Source: Sulfurimonas sp.
GTDB taxonomy: Bacteria > Campylobacterota > Campylobacteria > Campylobacterales > Sulfurimonadaceae
Direction of reading: 5' to 3'
Assembly: GCA_030646745.1 (NCBI GenBank)
Contig: JAUSKV010000052.1
Coordinates: forward strand, 1 to 6,077
DNA length: 6,077 nucleotides
The translations under genes and the position numbers were made by a program. Below, piece after piece: positions 1 through 5,766 of the stretch; within the stretch, counting starts at the first letter, position 1; each line of letters starts with the position of its first letter. The notes under the pieces were generated by a model that searched no databases, was not told the origin of the DNA, and was given only the letters and a program-made list of their open reading frames with translations.

Positions 1-497
1 TGCCGTAACATCTTTTGATAAAACCAAGCAAATTGCAGATACTTTTTCGCACTTCTTTCAGAAATCCGAGCATTGAGCAGTATTACTCTGCTCCCTTTTG
101 CAGCTGCTGCAACTATCAACATATACCAAAGTTCGGCCTCTAACACCACGAGAACTCTCTGTTTCTTCATCCAAAACGGCAAAAACATTTCATAAGGCAG
201 ATACCGAACATCCGCTTTATACTTCAATGCTTCAGAAAACCCTGTATGCGTTATAGTGGTTATATTTATCTCTTCGTCATCCATCAAATCCAAAATCGGC
301 TTAATTGCTCTTGCCTCGCCTAGCGAACATACATGAAACCAAATTTTATCTGCTTGTTTAAATCTTGGATTTTGAAAAATAAAAAAACGAGCAGGAATGG
401 ATTGTCTGTATTTTTGCTTGAAAGAGAGGGAGACTAAAAGCGGAAATGCTACAACATATAGCATAACGCTTAAAGTGTAATAAAGTAGCGTGAACAC
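1..497 (-). CDS. waaA: 3-deoxy-D-manno-octulosonic acid (Kdo) transferase, N-terminal part, cut by the left edge
   Basis: WaaA (KdtA, family GT30) moves Kdo from CMP-Kdo onto the lipid A precursor at the inner face of the cytoplasmic membrane, the first step of LPS core assembly. The visible 165 codons run from GTG at 497 to the window edge with no stop. Residues about 3-25 are a hydrophobic membrane anchor. IWFHVCSLGE at 52-61 holds the catalytic glutamate (E61). ITHTGFSEA (82-90), YLPYE (99-103), LEAELW (119-124) and NARISERSAKKY (142-153) match conserved stretches of the family's N-terminal Rossmann domain. An in-frame TAA at 503-501 rules out a start further upstream. GTG at 497 keeps the full anchor; ATG at 464 would shorten it by 11 residues. 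Neither has a strong ribosome binding site. It lies 13 bases after flgZ and is probably co-transcribed with it. The CMP-Kdo-binding C-terminal domain is outside the window. Confidence 0.93.
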   Translation of the reverse strand, partial: MFTLLYYTLSVMLYVVAFPLLVSLSFKQKYRQSIPARFFIFQNPRFKQADKIWFHVCSLGEARAIKPILDLMDDEEINITTITHTGFSEALKYKADVRYLPYEMFLPFWMKKQRVLVVLEAELWYMLIVAAAAKGSRVILLNARISERSAKKYLQFAWFYQKMLR

Positions 498-510
498 GGC
501 TTAAAAAGCC
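498..510 (-). repeat. Perfect 13-base inverted repeat filling the flgZ-waaA gap
   Basis: Read on the minus strand the gap is GGCTTTTTAAGCC: two complementary 5-base arms around a TTT loop. It begins right after the flgZ TAG stop and ends right before the waaA GTG. In RNA it could form a short hairpin next to the start codon. With only five pairs and no T-run after it, it does not look like a terminator. A regulatory role is inference, and chance cannot be excluded. Confidence 0.45.
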
Positions 511-1224
511 CTATTCTTCGTTAATTTCCACATGTATAATACGACCACAATGTGGACATGTAACAATCTCATCAGCTCTAATAACATCAGCATAAATTTT
601 ATCACTCAAACGCATGTGACAACCCATACAAGCTTGCTCTTCCACCGGAACAACAGTGCTATTTTTAGCCCATCGACGAATTTTTTGATAAAAAGCCAAA
701 CCTTTTTGGTTTATTGTTCCAAGAAGTTTCTCTTTAGCAACAAACACCTCTTGTCTCTCTTTATTGATAACTTCTAACTTTTTATCAACTTCAGCTTTAA
801 CTGATTCTAAGTTTGCTTGTAAGCCTAATAAAGATGTTTTTGCAGTTTCAACTTGCTCTTTTTTATTTTCTATAATTCTCTCTAATCTTTCTATCTCTTC
901 ATTTGCAAAAGCTACTTGTTCTTTTGCTATCTCTTCTTCTAATTGTAAAGATTTCATCTCTCTTTCAGTTTTTACTTCAGAGCTTTTTCTAGAGTTGTCT
1001 TCTAATTTTTTTGAAAGTTCTGCTAAATGCAAATTATTTTTTTGCTTTTTAACTTCTTCGTCTCTAATTTCGTTCGTTAAATTCTCAATATCTGATTCAA
1101 TACTCTTTGTTTTTGCAAGAGCTGCTTCATAATTGTAATTTGCTTCTTCTATCTGAGGTTCAAATGCATCGATCTCTTTATCTACTTTTGAGAGGTCGAT
1201 TAACTGCTTAAGATGCTGGTTCAT
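511..1224 (-). CDS. flgZ: FlgZ/HP0958-type coiled-coil zinc-ribbon protein
   Basis: This 237-residue protein has two parts. Residues about 12-170 are Lys/Glu-rich heptad-like sequence that should form a long coiled coil. The C-terminal zinc ribbon carries C199, C202, C223 and C226 (ACMGC and TCPHC). This is the C4 zinc-ribbon (formerly DUF164) architecture. The start (MNQHLKQLI), the SEVKTERE segment and FYQKIRRWAKN before the ribbon closely resemble H. pylori HP0958 (FlgZ, about 254 residues). HP0958 is needed for flagellation, binds the sigma-54 factor RpoN and is reported to affect flaA mRNA. The Nif3 gene - flgZ - waaA order also matches H. pylori as I recall it (HP0959-HP0958-HP0957). 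It acts in the cytoplasm. It has the best Shine-Dalgarno of the block and its own candidate promoter. The family assignment is firm. The flagellar role is transferred from H. pylori; outside motile relatives the family is poorly characterised. Confidence 0.9.
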   Translation of the reverse strand: MNQHLKQLIDLSKVDKEIDAFEPQIEEANYNYEAALAKTKSIESDIENLTNEIRDEEVKKQKNNLHLAELSKKLEDNSRKSSEVKTEREMKSLQLEEEIAKEQVAFANEEIERLERIIENKKEQVETAKTSLLGLQANLESVKAEVDKKLEVINKERQEVFVAKEKLLGTINQKGLAFYQKIRRWAKNSTVVPVEEQACMGCHMRLSDKIYADVIRADEIVTCPHCGRIIHVEINEE

Positions 1225-1273
1225 TGGGCTCCTTTGAGGTGTTTCGTATATGCCATATCTTCTATAAATATTA
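1225..1273. other. 49-base gap between the Nif3 gene and flgZ, the longest gene-free stretch
   Basis: It holds the flgZ ribosome binding site and most of the leader expected from the upstream candidate promoter. It also holds an 11-base palindrome, ATATGGCATAT on the minus strand (1258-1248). The arms are 5 bases around one centre base, too tight for a hairpin. Whether it is an operator or chance in AT-rich DNA cannot be told. I see no terminator in it, so read-through from the upstream genes is expected. Confidence 0.5.
1229..1235 (-). promoter_or_regulatory. Strong ribosome binding site of flgZ
   Basis: The minus strand reads AAAGGAG, then CCCA, then the ATG at 1224. It is the longest Shine-Dalgarno match in the window. 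The flgZ start lies in a true gap and cannot rely on coupling to a stop codon next to it. Confidence 0.8.
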
Positions 1274-1996
1274 CTAATTATATGTAAATGGATTTTCTGA
1301 TGATGAAATTATAACTGTTAAACCTAAATTTTTCAAATACTTTTCCAAAATTTCTGCAAAAAAGCGTTCACTTTCATAATGACCTATATCAATTAAGGAT
1401 AATTTTATACTTTTTGCATGCATCGCGTCATGGTATTTTATATCGCCTGTCAAAAAACAATCTGCTTCTATTGAATTTATAAGCGAGCATCCAGAGCCTG
1501 TTGTAAGGGCAACTCTTTTTACTCTGTTATGACTTTTGACACACTTGGCATGTGGAAGTCCAAAAGCGGATGATATTTTTTTTGCAAAAAGATCGAACTT
1601 TTCATCGACTTCGAAATAAGCAACAAAACCCTCTTGTTTCAAAATTTCTACGCCCAAAATCTCTTTTGCTACGAACTCATTCAGATGCGTTTGGTCAAAG
1701 TTTGTATGCATTGCTATATTTAAGATATTTTTTTTAATCATTTTTTGAATTAAATTTGCAGGATATTTGCTAAAATCTAGCTGTTTCAACCCTCCAAAAA
1801 TTATAGGGTGGTGGGTGATTAAAAGCGTGTCACTTTCAAGAGAATCTATAAGTGCTTCATCCACATCTATACTTAAAACTATTTTTGAAATTTCCTGCGA
1901 AAAATCTCCGATTAAAAGCCCCGAGTTGTCCCACTCCTCTTGAAGTAAAAAAGGTGAGAGATTGTCCAAAAAGTTATATATATCTAAAAGTTTCAT
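1274..1996 (-). CDS. Nif3/YbgI-family dinuclear metal-centre protein
   Basis: This 240-residue cytoplasmic protein belongs to the Nif3 family, labelled in databases as 'GTP cyclohydrolase 1 type 2 homologue'. The true substrate is not settled. The metal ligands are all present and spaced as in E. coli YbgI: H62 and H63 in THHP, D101 in HTNFD, and H206 and E210 in GHYESE. The N-terminal WDNSGLLIG (22-30) and GDIKYHDAM (184-192) are further signatures. Length is close to E. coli YbgI and lacks the middle domain of long Nif3 proteins. The ATG at 1996 lies 4 bases after the TPR gene's stop. The only Shine-Dalgarno-like sequence, AAAGAG, overlaps that stop and abuts the start, so translation probably depends on coupling. 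Its last codons carry a candidate promoter for flgZ. In H. pylori the homologous gene also borders flgZ. Family assignment is certain; function is not. Confidence 0.92.
   Translation of the reverse strand: MKLLDIYNFLDNLSPFLLQEEWDNSGLLIGDFSQEISKIVLSIDVDEALIDSLESDTLLITHHPIIFGGLKQLDFSKYPANLIQKMIKKNILNIAMHTNFDQTHLNEFVAKEILGVEILKQEGFVAYFEVDEKFDLFAKKISSAFGLPHAKCVKSHNRVKRVALTTGSGCSLINSIEADCFLTGDIKYHDAMHAKSIKLSLIDIGHYESERFFAEILEKYLKNLGLTVIISSSENPFTYN
1308..1336 (-). promoter_or_regulatory. Candidate sigma-70 promoter for flgZ-waaA inside the Nif3 gene
   Basis: On the minus strand, TTGAAA (1336-1331) is followed after exactly 17 bases by TATAAT (1313-1308). The -35 matches consensus at five of six positions and the -10 at six of six. 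Transcription would start near 1301, leaving a leader of about 77 bases before the flgZ ATG. The promoter overlaps the last codons of the Nif3-family gene (K-Y-L-K-N-L-G-L-T-V-I-I). It lies before the only sizeable gap in the block. A second TATAAT at 1282-1277 overlaps the Nif3 stop but has no -35 match. Epsilonproteobacterial promoters often rely mainly on the -10, so this one is unusually complete. Activity is inferred from sequence only. Confidence 0.6.
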
Positions 1997-2000
1997 CTCT

Positions 2001-2597
2001 TTATTTCACTTTTAATTTTTCTAGCTCTTCTTTTGCTTCAATGAACTCATGATTTATTTCAACTGCTTTTTGATACATCTCTATCGCCTCATCTTTTTTT
2101 TGCATATCTACCAAGAGATTTCCAAAGTTATAATAAGTTACCGGATTTTCATCATTTATTTCCAAAGAGGCATGCAGGTGCATCTTGGCAGATGCAAATT
2201 CACCATTTTTTCTATAGATGGAGGCAAGCGAATTATGAATATACTCATTTGCATCATCCAGTTCTAACGCCTCTTTGTAATAATTTAGTGCCTCGGCATC
2301 ATCGCCTGATTGTTGTAACATGTAGCCGATTTTAAAGACAATATCCGGATTGTTCGGCTCTTTTGCATTTGCTTCTACTAGAAATGCTACAGCCTTTTGA
2401 AAATCTTTCTCTTCATACGCAATATCAGCTTTTTCTATTAAAGCCTCCGGAGAAAACGGTGAAAAGCTTTTTGCACTTCTTTGCTCATCTGCATTCTCTG
2501 GCTTTTGCTCAATATCCTTAAGTGTTTGAATATGCTCATAAATCTTAAATGCGAAAAAAGCTGCTGCTCCTAACATAAGTAACTGAAAAACTGTCAT
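2001..2597 (-). CDS. Membrane-anchored protein with four TPR repeats
   Basis: The 198-residue protein starts with a hydrophobic segment (about residues 3-18) that should be an uncleaved membrane anchor. A charged linker follows to about 49. Four consecutive 34-residue tetratricopeptide repeats then run at roughly 50-83, 84-117, 118-151 and 152-185, each with the usual pattern of small and aromatic positions (for example AIEMYQKAVEIN in the last). TPR domains bind partner proteins; no catalytic motif is visible. Which side of the membrane the TPRs face is unclear from the flanking charges. The start ATG at 2597 overlaps the stop of the M23 peptidase gene as ATGA, and AAAGG (2608-2604) lies 6 bases upstream. 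The overlap suggests coupled synthesis with the peptidase, hence possibly a shared cell-wall role (inference). No specific orthologue is recognised. Confidence 0.85.
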   Translation of the reverse strand: MTVFQLLMLGAAAFFAFKIYEHIQTLKDIEQKPENADEQRSAKSFSPFSPEALIEKADIAYEEKDFQKAVAFLVEANAKEPNNPDIVFKIGYMLQQSGDDAEALNYYKEALELDDANEYIHNSLASIYRKNGEFASAKMHLHASLEINDENPVTYYNFGNLLVDMQKKDEAIEMYQKAVEINHEFIEAKEELEKLKVK

Positions 2598-3460
2598 CGT
2601 GTGCCTTTATATAAATTTTTATTTAGTGTTGCCATTAACTGAAGCGGGTCAACTTGAACTCCACCAACACGAGCCCCAAAATGTAAATGAGGTCCTGTAA
2701 CCCTACCGCTTACCCCTGAGAGTCCCAAAGGTGCCGACTTTTTTATTTTTTGACCATTTTTCACATCAAATTTGCTCATATGAAAATAACATGTATAAAC
2801 TCCCTGTCCATGGTCTAAGATAACCGTGCCGCCGGAATAGAATCTATCTTTTGCCATAACCACTACTCCGTCGTTACAGGCATATATCGGAGTTCCAACA
2901 TTTGCACGAAAATCTGTTCCGCCATGGTAGCCCTTCAAAGAGCCGTTATAGACTCTGGCTTTACCGAATGCACTTGTGATTTTGCTCTCCATGGGAAGTA
3001 TAAATTCCGACTTTATATAACTTTGCTCTGTCGTGCTATTGTATATATCCATAGCCTCTTTATGCTCTTTTGCTGCTCGTTTTTGATTCTCACCGTTTGG
3101 ATTTACTTTTGACTTTTCCACCTCTATCTGCTCTTTTTCATACTTTCCGTCTTCTATTCTTATAAACAAGTTTTTAGTCAGATTAGAATTTTTTTCTTTA
3201 TAACAAATTTCAATTTTTTTATTACTCGGTTTTTCATCATAATTTATCGCAACCAGAGCATACATCTTTTCTTTATCAAGAGGATGCGTAAAAACTCTGT
3301 AGCTCTTTTTATCCACTAAGATTTTTTCATAAACAACATCTTTCTCTTTCTTAAACTCTACAAAGAGCGTTCTTCCATTTGAAATGTTTAAATCAGAAAC
3401 ATGCACATTATAGGCAACCAAAGAGGAGATAAAAAGCAATATTAATACTACTGTTTTCAC
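2594..3460 (-). CDS. Exported M23-family (LytM-type) peptidoglycan metallopeptidase
   Basis: This 288-residue protein has a signal peptide (residues 1 to about 17: MKT, hydrophobic core, then S-L-V-A) and is predicted to act in the periplasm. An uncharacterised, beta-rich N-terminal region spans about 18-110 and a charged helical linker about 110-150. The M23 domain occupies about 155-275. Zinc and catalytic residues are complete: H179 and D183 in HGGTD, H227 in YFHM, and H258 and H260 in GPHLHFG. It should therefore be an active, zinc-dependent endopeptidase cutting peptidoglycan cross-links or stem peptides. Related enzymes (Csd in Helicobacter, Pgp in Campylobacter) shape the helical cell, but I cannot say which one this matches. 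The start is GTG at 3460, overlapping the smpB stop as GTGA. It is supported by AAGGA 6 bases upstream and by the complete signal peptide. The downstream TPR gene overlaps its stop codon. Confidence 0.92.
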   Translation of the reverse strand: MKTVVLILLFISSLVAYNVHVSDLNISNGRTLFVEFKKEKDVVYEKILVDKKSYRVFTHPLDKEKMYALVAINYDEKPSNKKIEICYKEKNSNLTKNLFIRIEDGKYEKEQIEVEKSKVNPNGENQKRAAKEHKEAMDIYNSTTEQSYIKSEFILPMESKITSAFGKARVYNGSLKGYHGGTDFRANVGTPIYACNDGVVVMAKDRFYSGGTVILDHGQGVYTCYFHMSKFDVKNGQKIKKSAPLGLSGVSGRVTGPHLHFGARVGGVQVDPLQLMATLNKNLYKGTR

Positions 3461-3912
3461 TCTTTATCCTTCATGGCTCTTTGAATATCCCGCTTCATAT
3501 CTTTTTCTTTCAAATCATTTCTTTTGTCATGGAGTTGCTTGCCTTTGGCAATTGCAATCTGAATTTTTATAATATTTCTGTCATTAAAATAGAGTTGCAG
3601 CGGGACAATCGTATAGCCATCTCTTGTTATGGCTTTGAGCATGGTCAAAATCTGTTTTTTATGAAGCAATAGTTTTCTGCTGCCTCTCTCTTCATGTCCG
3701 TAAAAATGGTGTGTTGTCTCAAGCCTTCCGATATGCGCATTAAATAAAAAAGCCTCTTCACCAACAATACGGATAAAACTATCTTTTAAATTCACTTTTT
3801 TAGCTCTTATACCTTTTACCTCGCTCCCCACAAGAACGATACCTGCCTCAAATTTCTCTTCTAAAAAGTAATCGAAATAGGCTTTTTTATTTTTTGCTAT
3901 CGTCTCGCCCAT
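3457..3912 (-). CDS. smpB: SsrA-binding protein SmpB
   Basis: SmpB binds the tRNA-like part of tmRNA and brings it to stalled ribosomes for trans-translation, which tags the unfinished protein for degradation and frees the ribosome. The 151 residues match the family's usual 150-160. Signatures are NKKAYFDYF (8-16), GSEVKGIR (29-36), AHIGRLE (59-65), [10 protein letters not shown] (78-87) and the basic C-terminal tail from [15 protein letters not shown] (about 124-138), which enters the ribosomal mRNA channel. The start ATG at 3912 shares one base with the ispE stop (TAATG). GGGAG at 3927-3923 lies 10 bases upstream. The tmRNA gene (ssrA) is not in the window. Nothing is odd about the gene, and the assignment is certain. 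Confidence 0.98.
   Translation of the reverse strand: MGETIAKNKKAYFDYFLEEKFEAGIVLVGSEVKGIRAKKVNLKDSFIRIVGEEAFLFNAHIGRLETTHHFYGHEERGSRKLLLHKKQILTMLKAITRDGYTIVPLQLYFNDRNIIKIQIAIAKGKQLHDKRNDLKEKDMKRDIQRAMKDKE
3467..3471 (-). promoter_or_regulatory. Ribosome binding site supporting the GTG start of the M23 peptidase
   Basis: AAGGA on the minus strand lies 6 bases before GTG at 3460, inside the last codons of smpB. It supports GTG as the start. No ATG nearby would keep the signal peptide. Confidence 0.7.
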
Positions 3913-4712
3913 TATCTAATTTCTCCCGCTTGTTTATATATTTTGTCAGCACTTCTAAAAAAGCTACTTCCGCTACCGCTGAAGTGCCATCCGTCTTTAT
4001 ATTGATTTTTCAACTCTGCATATCCTTGCAAAGCAGGTTCAAAAAGGTCATTTGCCTCTTTGGCGCTCATGTTTTCTAAAATCTCCAATGAGCCTCTTCT
4101 TTTGAGCATGTCAGCCTCAGCTTCACTTATCGGATTGTAAAAATTGTCTCTATAAATCCCATACACTTTAGGGGTGCTTATCTCTAATTTTGGAGTAAAA
4201 ATTTCAAAATCTAAAATCTCTTCTACGAATTCTTCTACAACCTCGCCTATGCCGCTCACATTAGCACTCTCGTAATTATAAATAAAAAAAGGAACATCAG
4301 CACCGACTTTTAAACCGATATTTGCAAGTTCATCCAAACTAAGCCCGAGGTTAAGAGTTTCATTACACATCTTTAAGTAGGTTGCAGCATCACTGCTTCC
4401 GCCGCCAAGACCGGCGAATGCAGGAATCTGCTTCTTTACATATACCGCATGTGTAGCCATAAACTCTTCTAAGACTTCAGAAGCGGTTGCAGCCTTAAGT
4501 GCCAAGTATGCTTTGTAAATTGTATTTTGCTCCGTTTTACATGAGAAATCGCCAATTATCTCAAACTTTTTCTCTTGCTTTGGTACAAAAGAGAGTTCGT
4601 CAAAAAGGGAGTTTACTCTCATAAATCTCGAGACTATCTCATGATAGTTTTCCCTTTTTCCTCTTATTTTAAGAAATATATTTACTTTGGCATACGCCTT
4701 ATAAATTTTCAT
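3912..4712 (-). CDS. ispE: 4-diphosphocytidyl-2-C-methyl-D-erythritol kinase
   Basis: IspE phosphorylates the 2-hydroxyl of CDP-methylerythritol with ATP, the fourth step of the MEP route to isoprenoid precursors, including those for the undecaprenyl carrier used in cell-wall and LPS synthesis. It is a soluble GHMP-superfamily kinase. The substrate loop [10 protein letters not shown] (7-16) holds catalytic K9. The ATP-binding glycine motif [13 protein letters not shown] is at 98-110. GADVPFF (137-143) holds catalytic D139. The third GHMP motif appears as [10 protein letters not shown] (243-252). At 266 residues it is slightly shorter than the E. coli enzyme (about 283), with no catalytic part missing. 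The ATG at 4712 shares one base with the csrA stop (TAATG). AGGA lies 11 bases upstream in the last csrA codons, a long spacing, so coupling to csrA translation is likely. Confidence 0.96.
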   Translation of the reverse strand: MKIYKAYAKVNIFLKIRGKRENYHEIVSRFMRVNSLFDELSFVPKQEKKFEIIGDFSCKTEQNTIYKAYLALKAATASEVLEEFMATHAVYVKKQIPAFAGLGGGSSDAATYLKMCNETLNLGLSLDELANIGLKVGADVPFFIYNYESANVSGIGEVVEEFVEEILDFEIFTPKLEISTPKVYGIYRDNFYNPISEAEADMLKRRGSLEILENMSAKEANDLFEPALQGYAELKNQYKDGWHFSGSGSSFFRSADKIYKQAGEIR

Positions 4713-4948
4713 TACTTCTTTTTTCCTAGCATCTTGCTAAGCAAGCTTATGGCGTCTGATTTAACCTCTTTGGAAGCGGCTATATTAAGATCTTTCACAT
4801 CACTCAGCAACTCACTTCTAACAATAGAGATACTTTTTGGTGCATCAATTCCAAGCTTTACTACGCCCTTTTCAATGGATATAACCTTAATTACTATGTC
4901 ATCACCGATTATGATAGACTCTTCTATTTTTCGAGCTAAAACTAACAT
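4712..4948 (-). CDS. csrA: RNA-binding post-transcriptional regulator CsrA
   Basis: CsrA is a small dimeric protein that binds GGA motifs in mRNA leaders and blocks or alters translation. In Campylobacter its main target is flagellin mRNA and the protein FliW antagonises it. The 78-residue sequence aligns without gaps to E. coli CsrA over the core: MLVLARK at the start, IIIGDDI (12-18), GIDAPK (33-38) and IVRSEL (42-47) with the RNA-contacting R44. Position 9 is Glu where many CsrA proteins have Gly, and position 31 is Lys where E. coli has Arg. The C-terminal tail (about 50-78) is long and helical, ending in GKKK, as in FliW-controlled CsrA proteins. No fliW is in the window. The ATG lies inside the end of truB (7-base overlap), with AGGA 7 bases upstream. 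Confidence 0.96.
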   Translation of the reverse strand: MLVLARKIEESIIIGDDIVIKVISIEKGVVKLGIDAPKSISIVRSELLSDVKDLNIAASKEVKSDAISLLSKMLGKKK

Positions 4949-5766
4949 GTATATATCCTACCTAACTCATATTTTACTTCTTCATTTTCTATCTTAATTA
5001 TTGAGATATTTTCGCCATTATCCAGCCAATAGTAATCCTCATCTTTAATCTGTAAATCTGACAAAGCAAGAACTCTTCCATATTTGAGATTGTCACTATC
5101 ACCCAAATAGTAGTTTTGAGGAATATTAAGCGACTTTTTAATATCCAATGGCTCTTCTCCATCGTATTTAAAGACGCCCTCAGAGAGTCTCTCTAAGGCA
5201 CTCAAACTTCCATGCAAAGCACCAACCCTTTTCGCAAGTATAAGACCCAAAGAGCGGATATATGTTCCTTCAGAGACAGTCGCTTCAAAAGTAACGAACG
5301 GGTGTGAGTAATTTAAAAGTTTGCTCTCATAGATAGTTGAGTTTATTTTGTTAAGTACTACCTCTTTGCCGGCACGAGCTAAATCATACGCTCTTTCACC
5401 GTTAATCTTTTTTGCACTGAAGATAGGTGGTTCATATTCTAACTCGCCCTCCAATGATTGAACCGCTTCTTCAATAATGGCTTGTGGAAGCTCTTTTATT
5501 ATCTCCACATGCGTTATCGATTCTGTATCTAAACTCTGACTCACAGCACCGAGCCACAATGTTGCTCTGTAGATTTTAGGAGTTTTATCTAAAAAGCGAA
5601 AAAGTTTTGTGTGACTTCCAAAGCCTATAAGCAACACACCTTTTGCAAAGGGGTCAAGTGTTCCTGAAAAGCCTGCTTTTTTGTTGCTGTATTTTCTTTT
5701 TAACTTGGATAAAAAGAGGTTCGAGCCGATTCCTGATGGTTTATATGCAACAAAAAGCCTGTTCAT
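4942..5766 (-). CDS. truB: tRNA pseudouridine-55 synthase TruB
   Basis: TruB converts U55 in the T-loop of most tRNAs to pseudouridine and also helps tRNA folding. The 274-residue protein shows the family signature GFSGTLDPFAKGVL (32-45) with catalytic D38. It also has KIYRATLWLG (64-73) with the conserved Tyr, YEPPIFSAKKINGERAY (about 111-127), and SEGTYIRSLG around 165-175. The part after about residue 220 is divergent and I see no clear PUA domain, so it may be a short-form TruB. The ATG at 5766 overlaps the uvrD stop as ATGA, with a weak GAGAG-type Shine-Dalgarno just upstream. The TAG stop lies within the first codons of csrA. Pairing with csrA joins two RNA-acting proteins on one transcript. 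Assignment is certain. Confidence 0.97.
   Translation of the reverse strand: MNRLFVAYKPSGIGSNLFLSKLKRKYSNKKAGFSGTLDPFAKGVLLIGFGSHTKLFRFLDKTPKIYRATLWLGAVSQSLDTESITHVEIIKELPQAIIEEAVQSLEGELEYEPPIFSAKKINGERAYDLARAGKEVVLNKINSTIYESKLLNYSHPFVTFEATVSEGTYIRSLGLILAKRVGALHGSLSALERLSEGVFKYDGEEPLDIKKSLNIPQNYYLGDSDNLKYGRVLALSDLQIKDEDYYWLDNGENISIIKIENEEVKYELGRIYTC
4956..4964 (-). promoter_or_regulatory. Ribosome binding site of csrA inside truB
   Basis: The minus strand reads TAGGTAGGA, a doubled AGG pattern. The AGGA at 4959-4956 lies 7 bases before the csrA ATG at 4948. It lies in the last codons of truB, so ribosomes finishing truB would pass over it. Confidence 0.65.

Noticed and set aside
764..1132. 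122-codon Ser/Phe-rich open frame on the plus strand
   Set aside because: It is the reverse complement of the Lys/Glu-rich coiled coil of flgZ. The repetitive Ser/Phe composition is a by-product of that, and no ribosome binding site or family match is seen.
1248..1258. 11-base palindrome ATATGGCATAT in the flgZ leader as an operator
   Set aside because: It is short, AT-rich, not repeated elsewhere that I noticed, and matches no regulator site I can name.
1277..1282. Second TATAAT on the minus strand overlapping the Nif3 stop codon
   Set aside because: The bases 17 upstream (CATCAT) do not resemble a -35 box. A -10-only promoter is possible in this phylum, but the hexamer 31 bases upstream is far better supported.
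1800..1805. Other minus-strand TATAAT hexamers (here, and at 3412-3407 and 4280-4275) as internal promoters
   Set aside because: All lie inside coding sequence with no matching -35 region and no gap downstream, as expected by chance in AT-rich DNA.
4575..4997. 140-codon open frame on the plus strand across csrA and the start of ispE
   Set aside because: It lies antisense to two certain, well-conserved genes, has no recognisable motif, and fits the long shadow frames expected in this composition.
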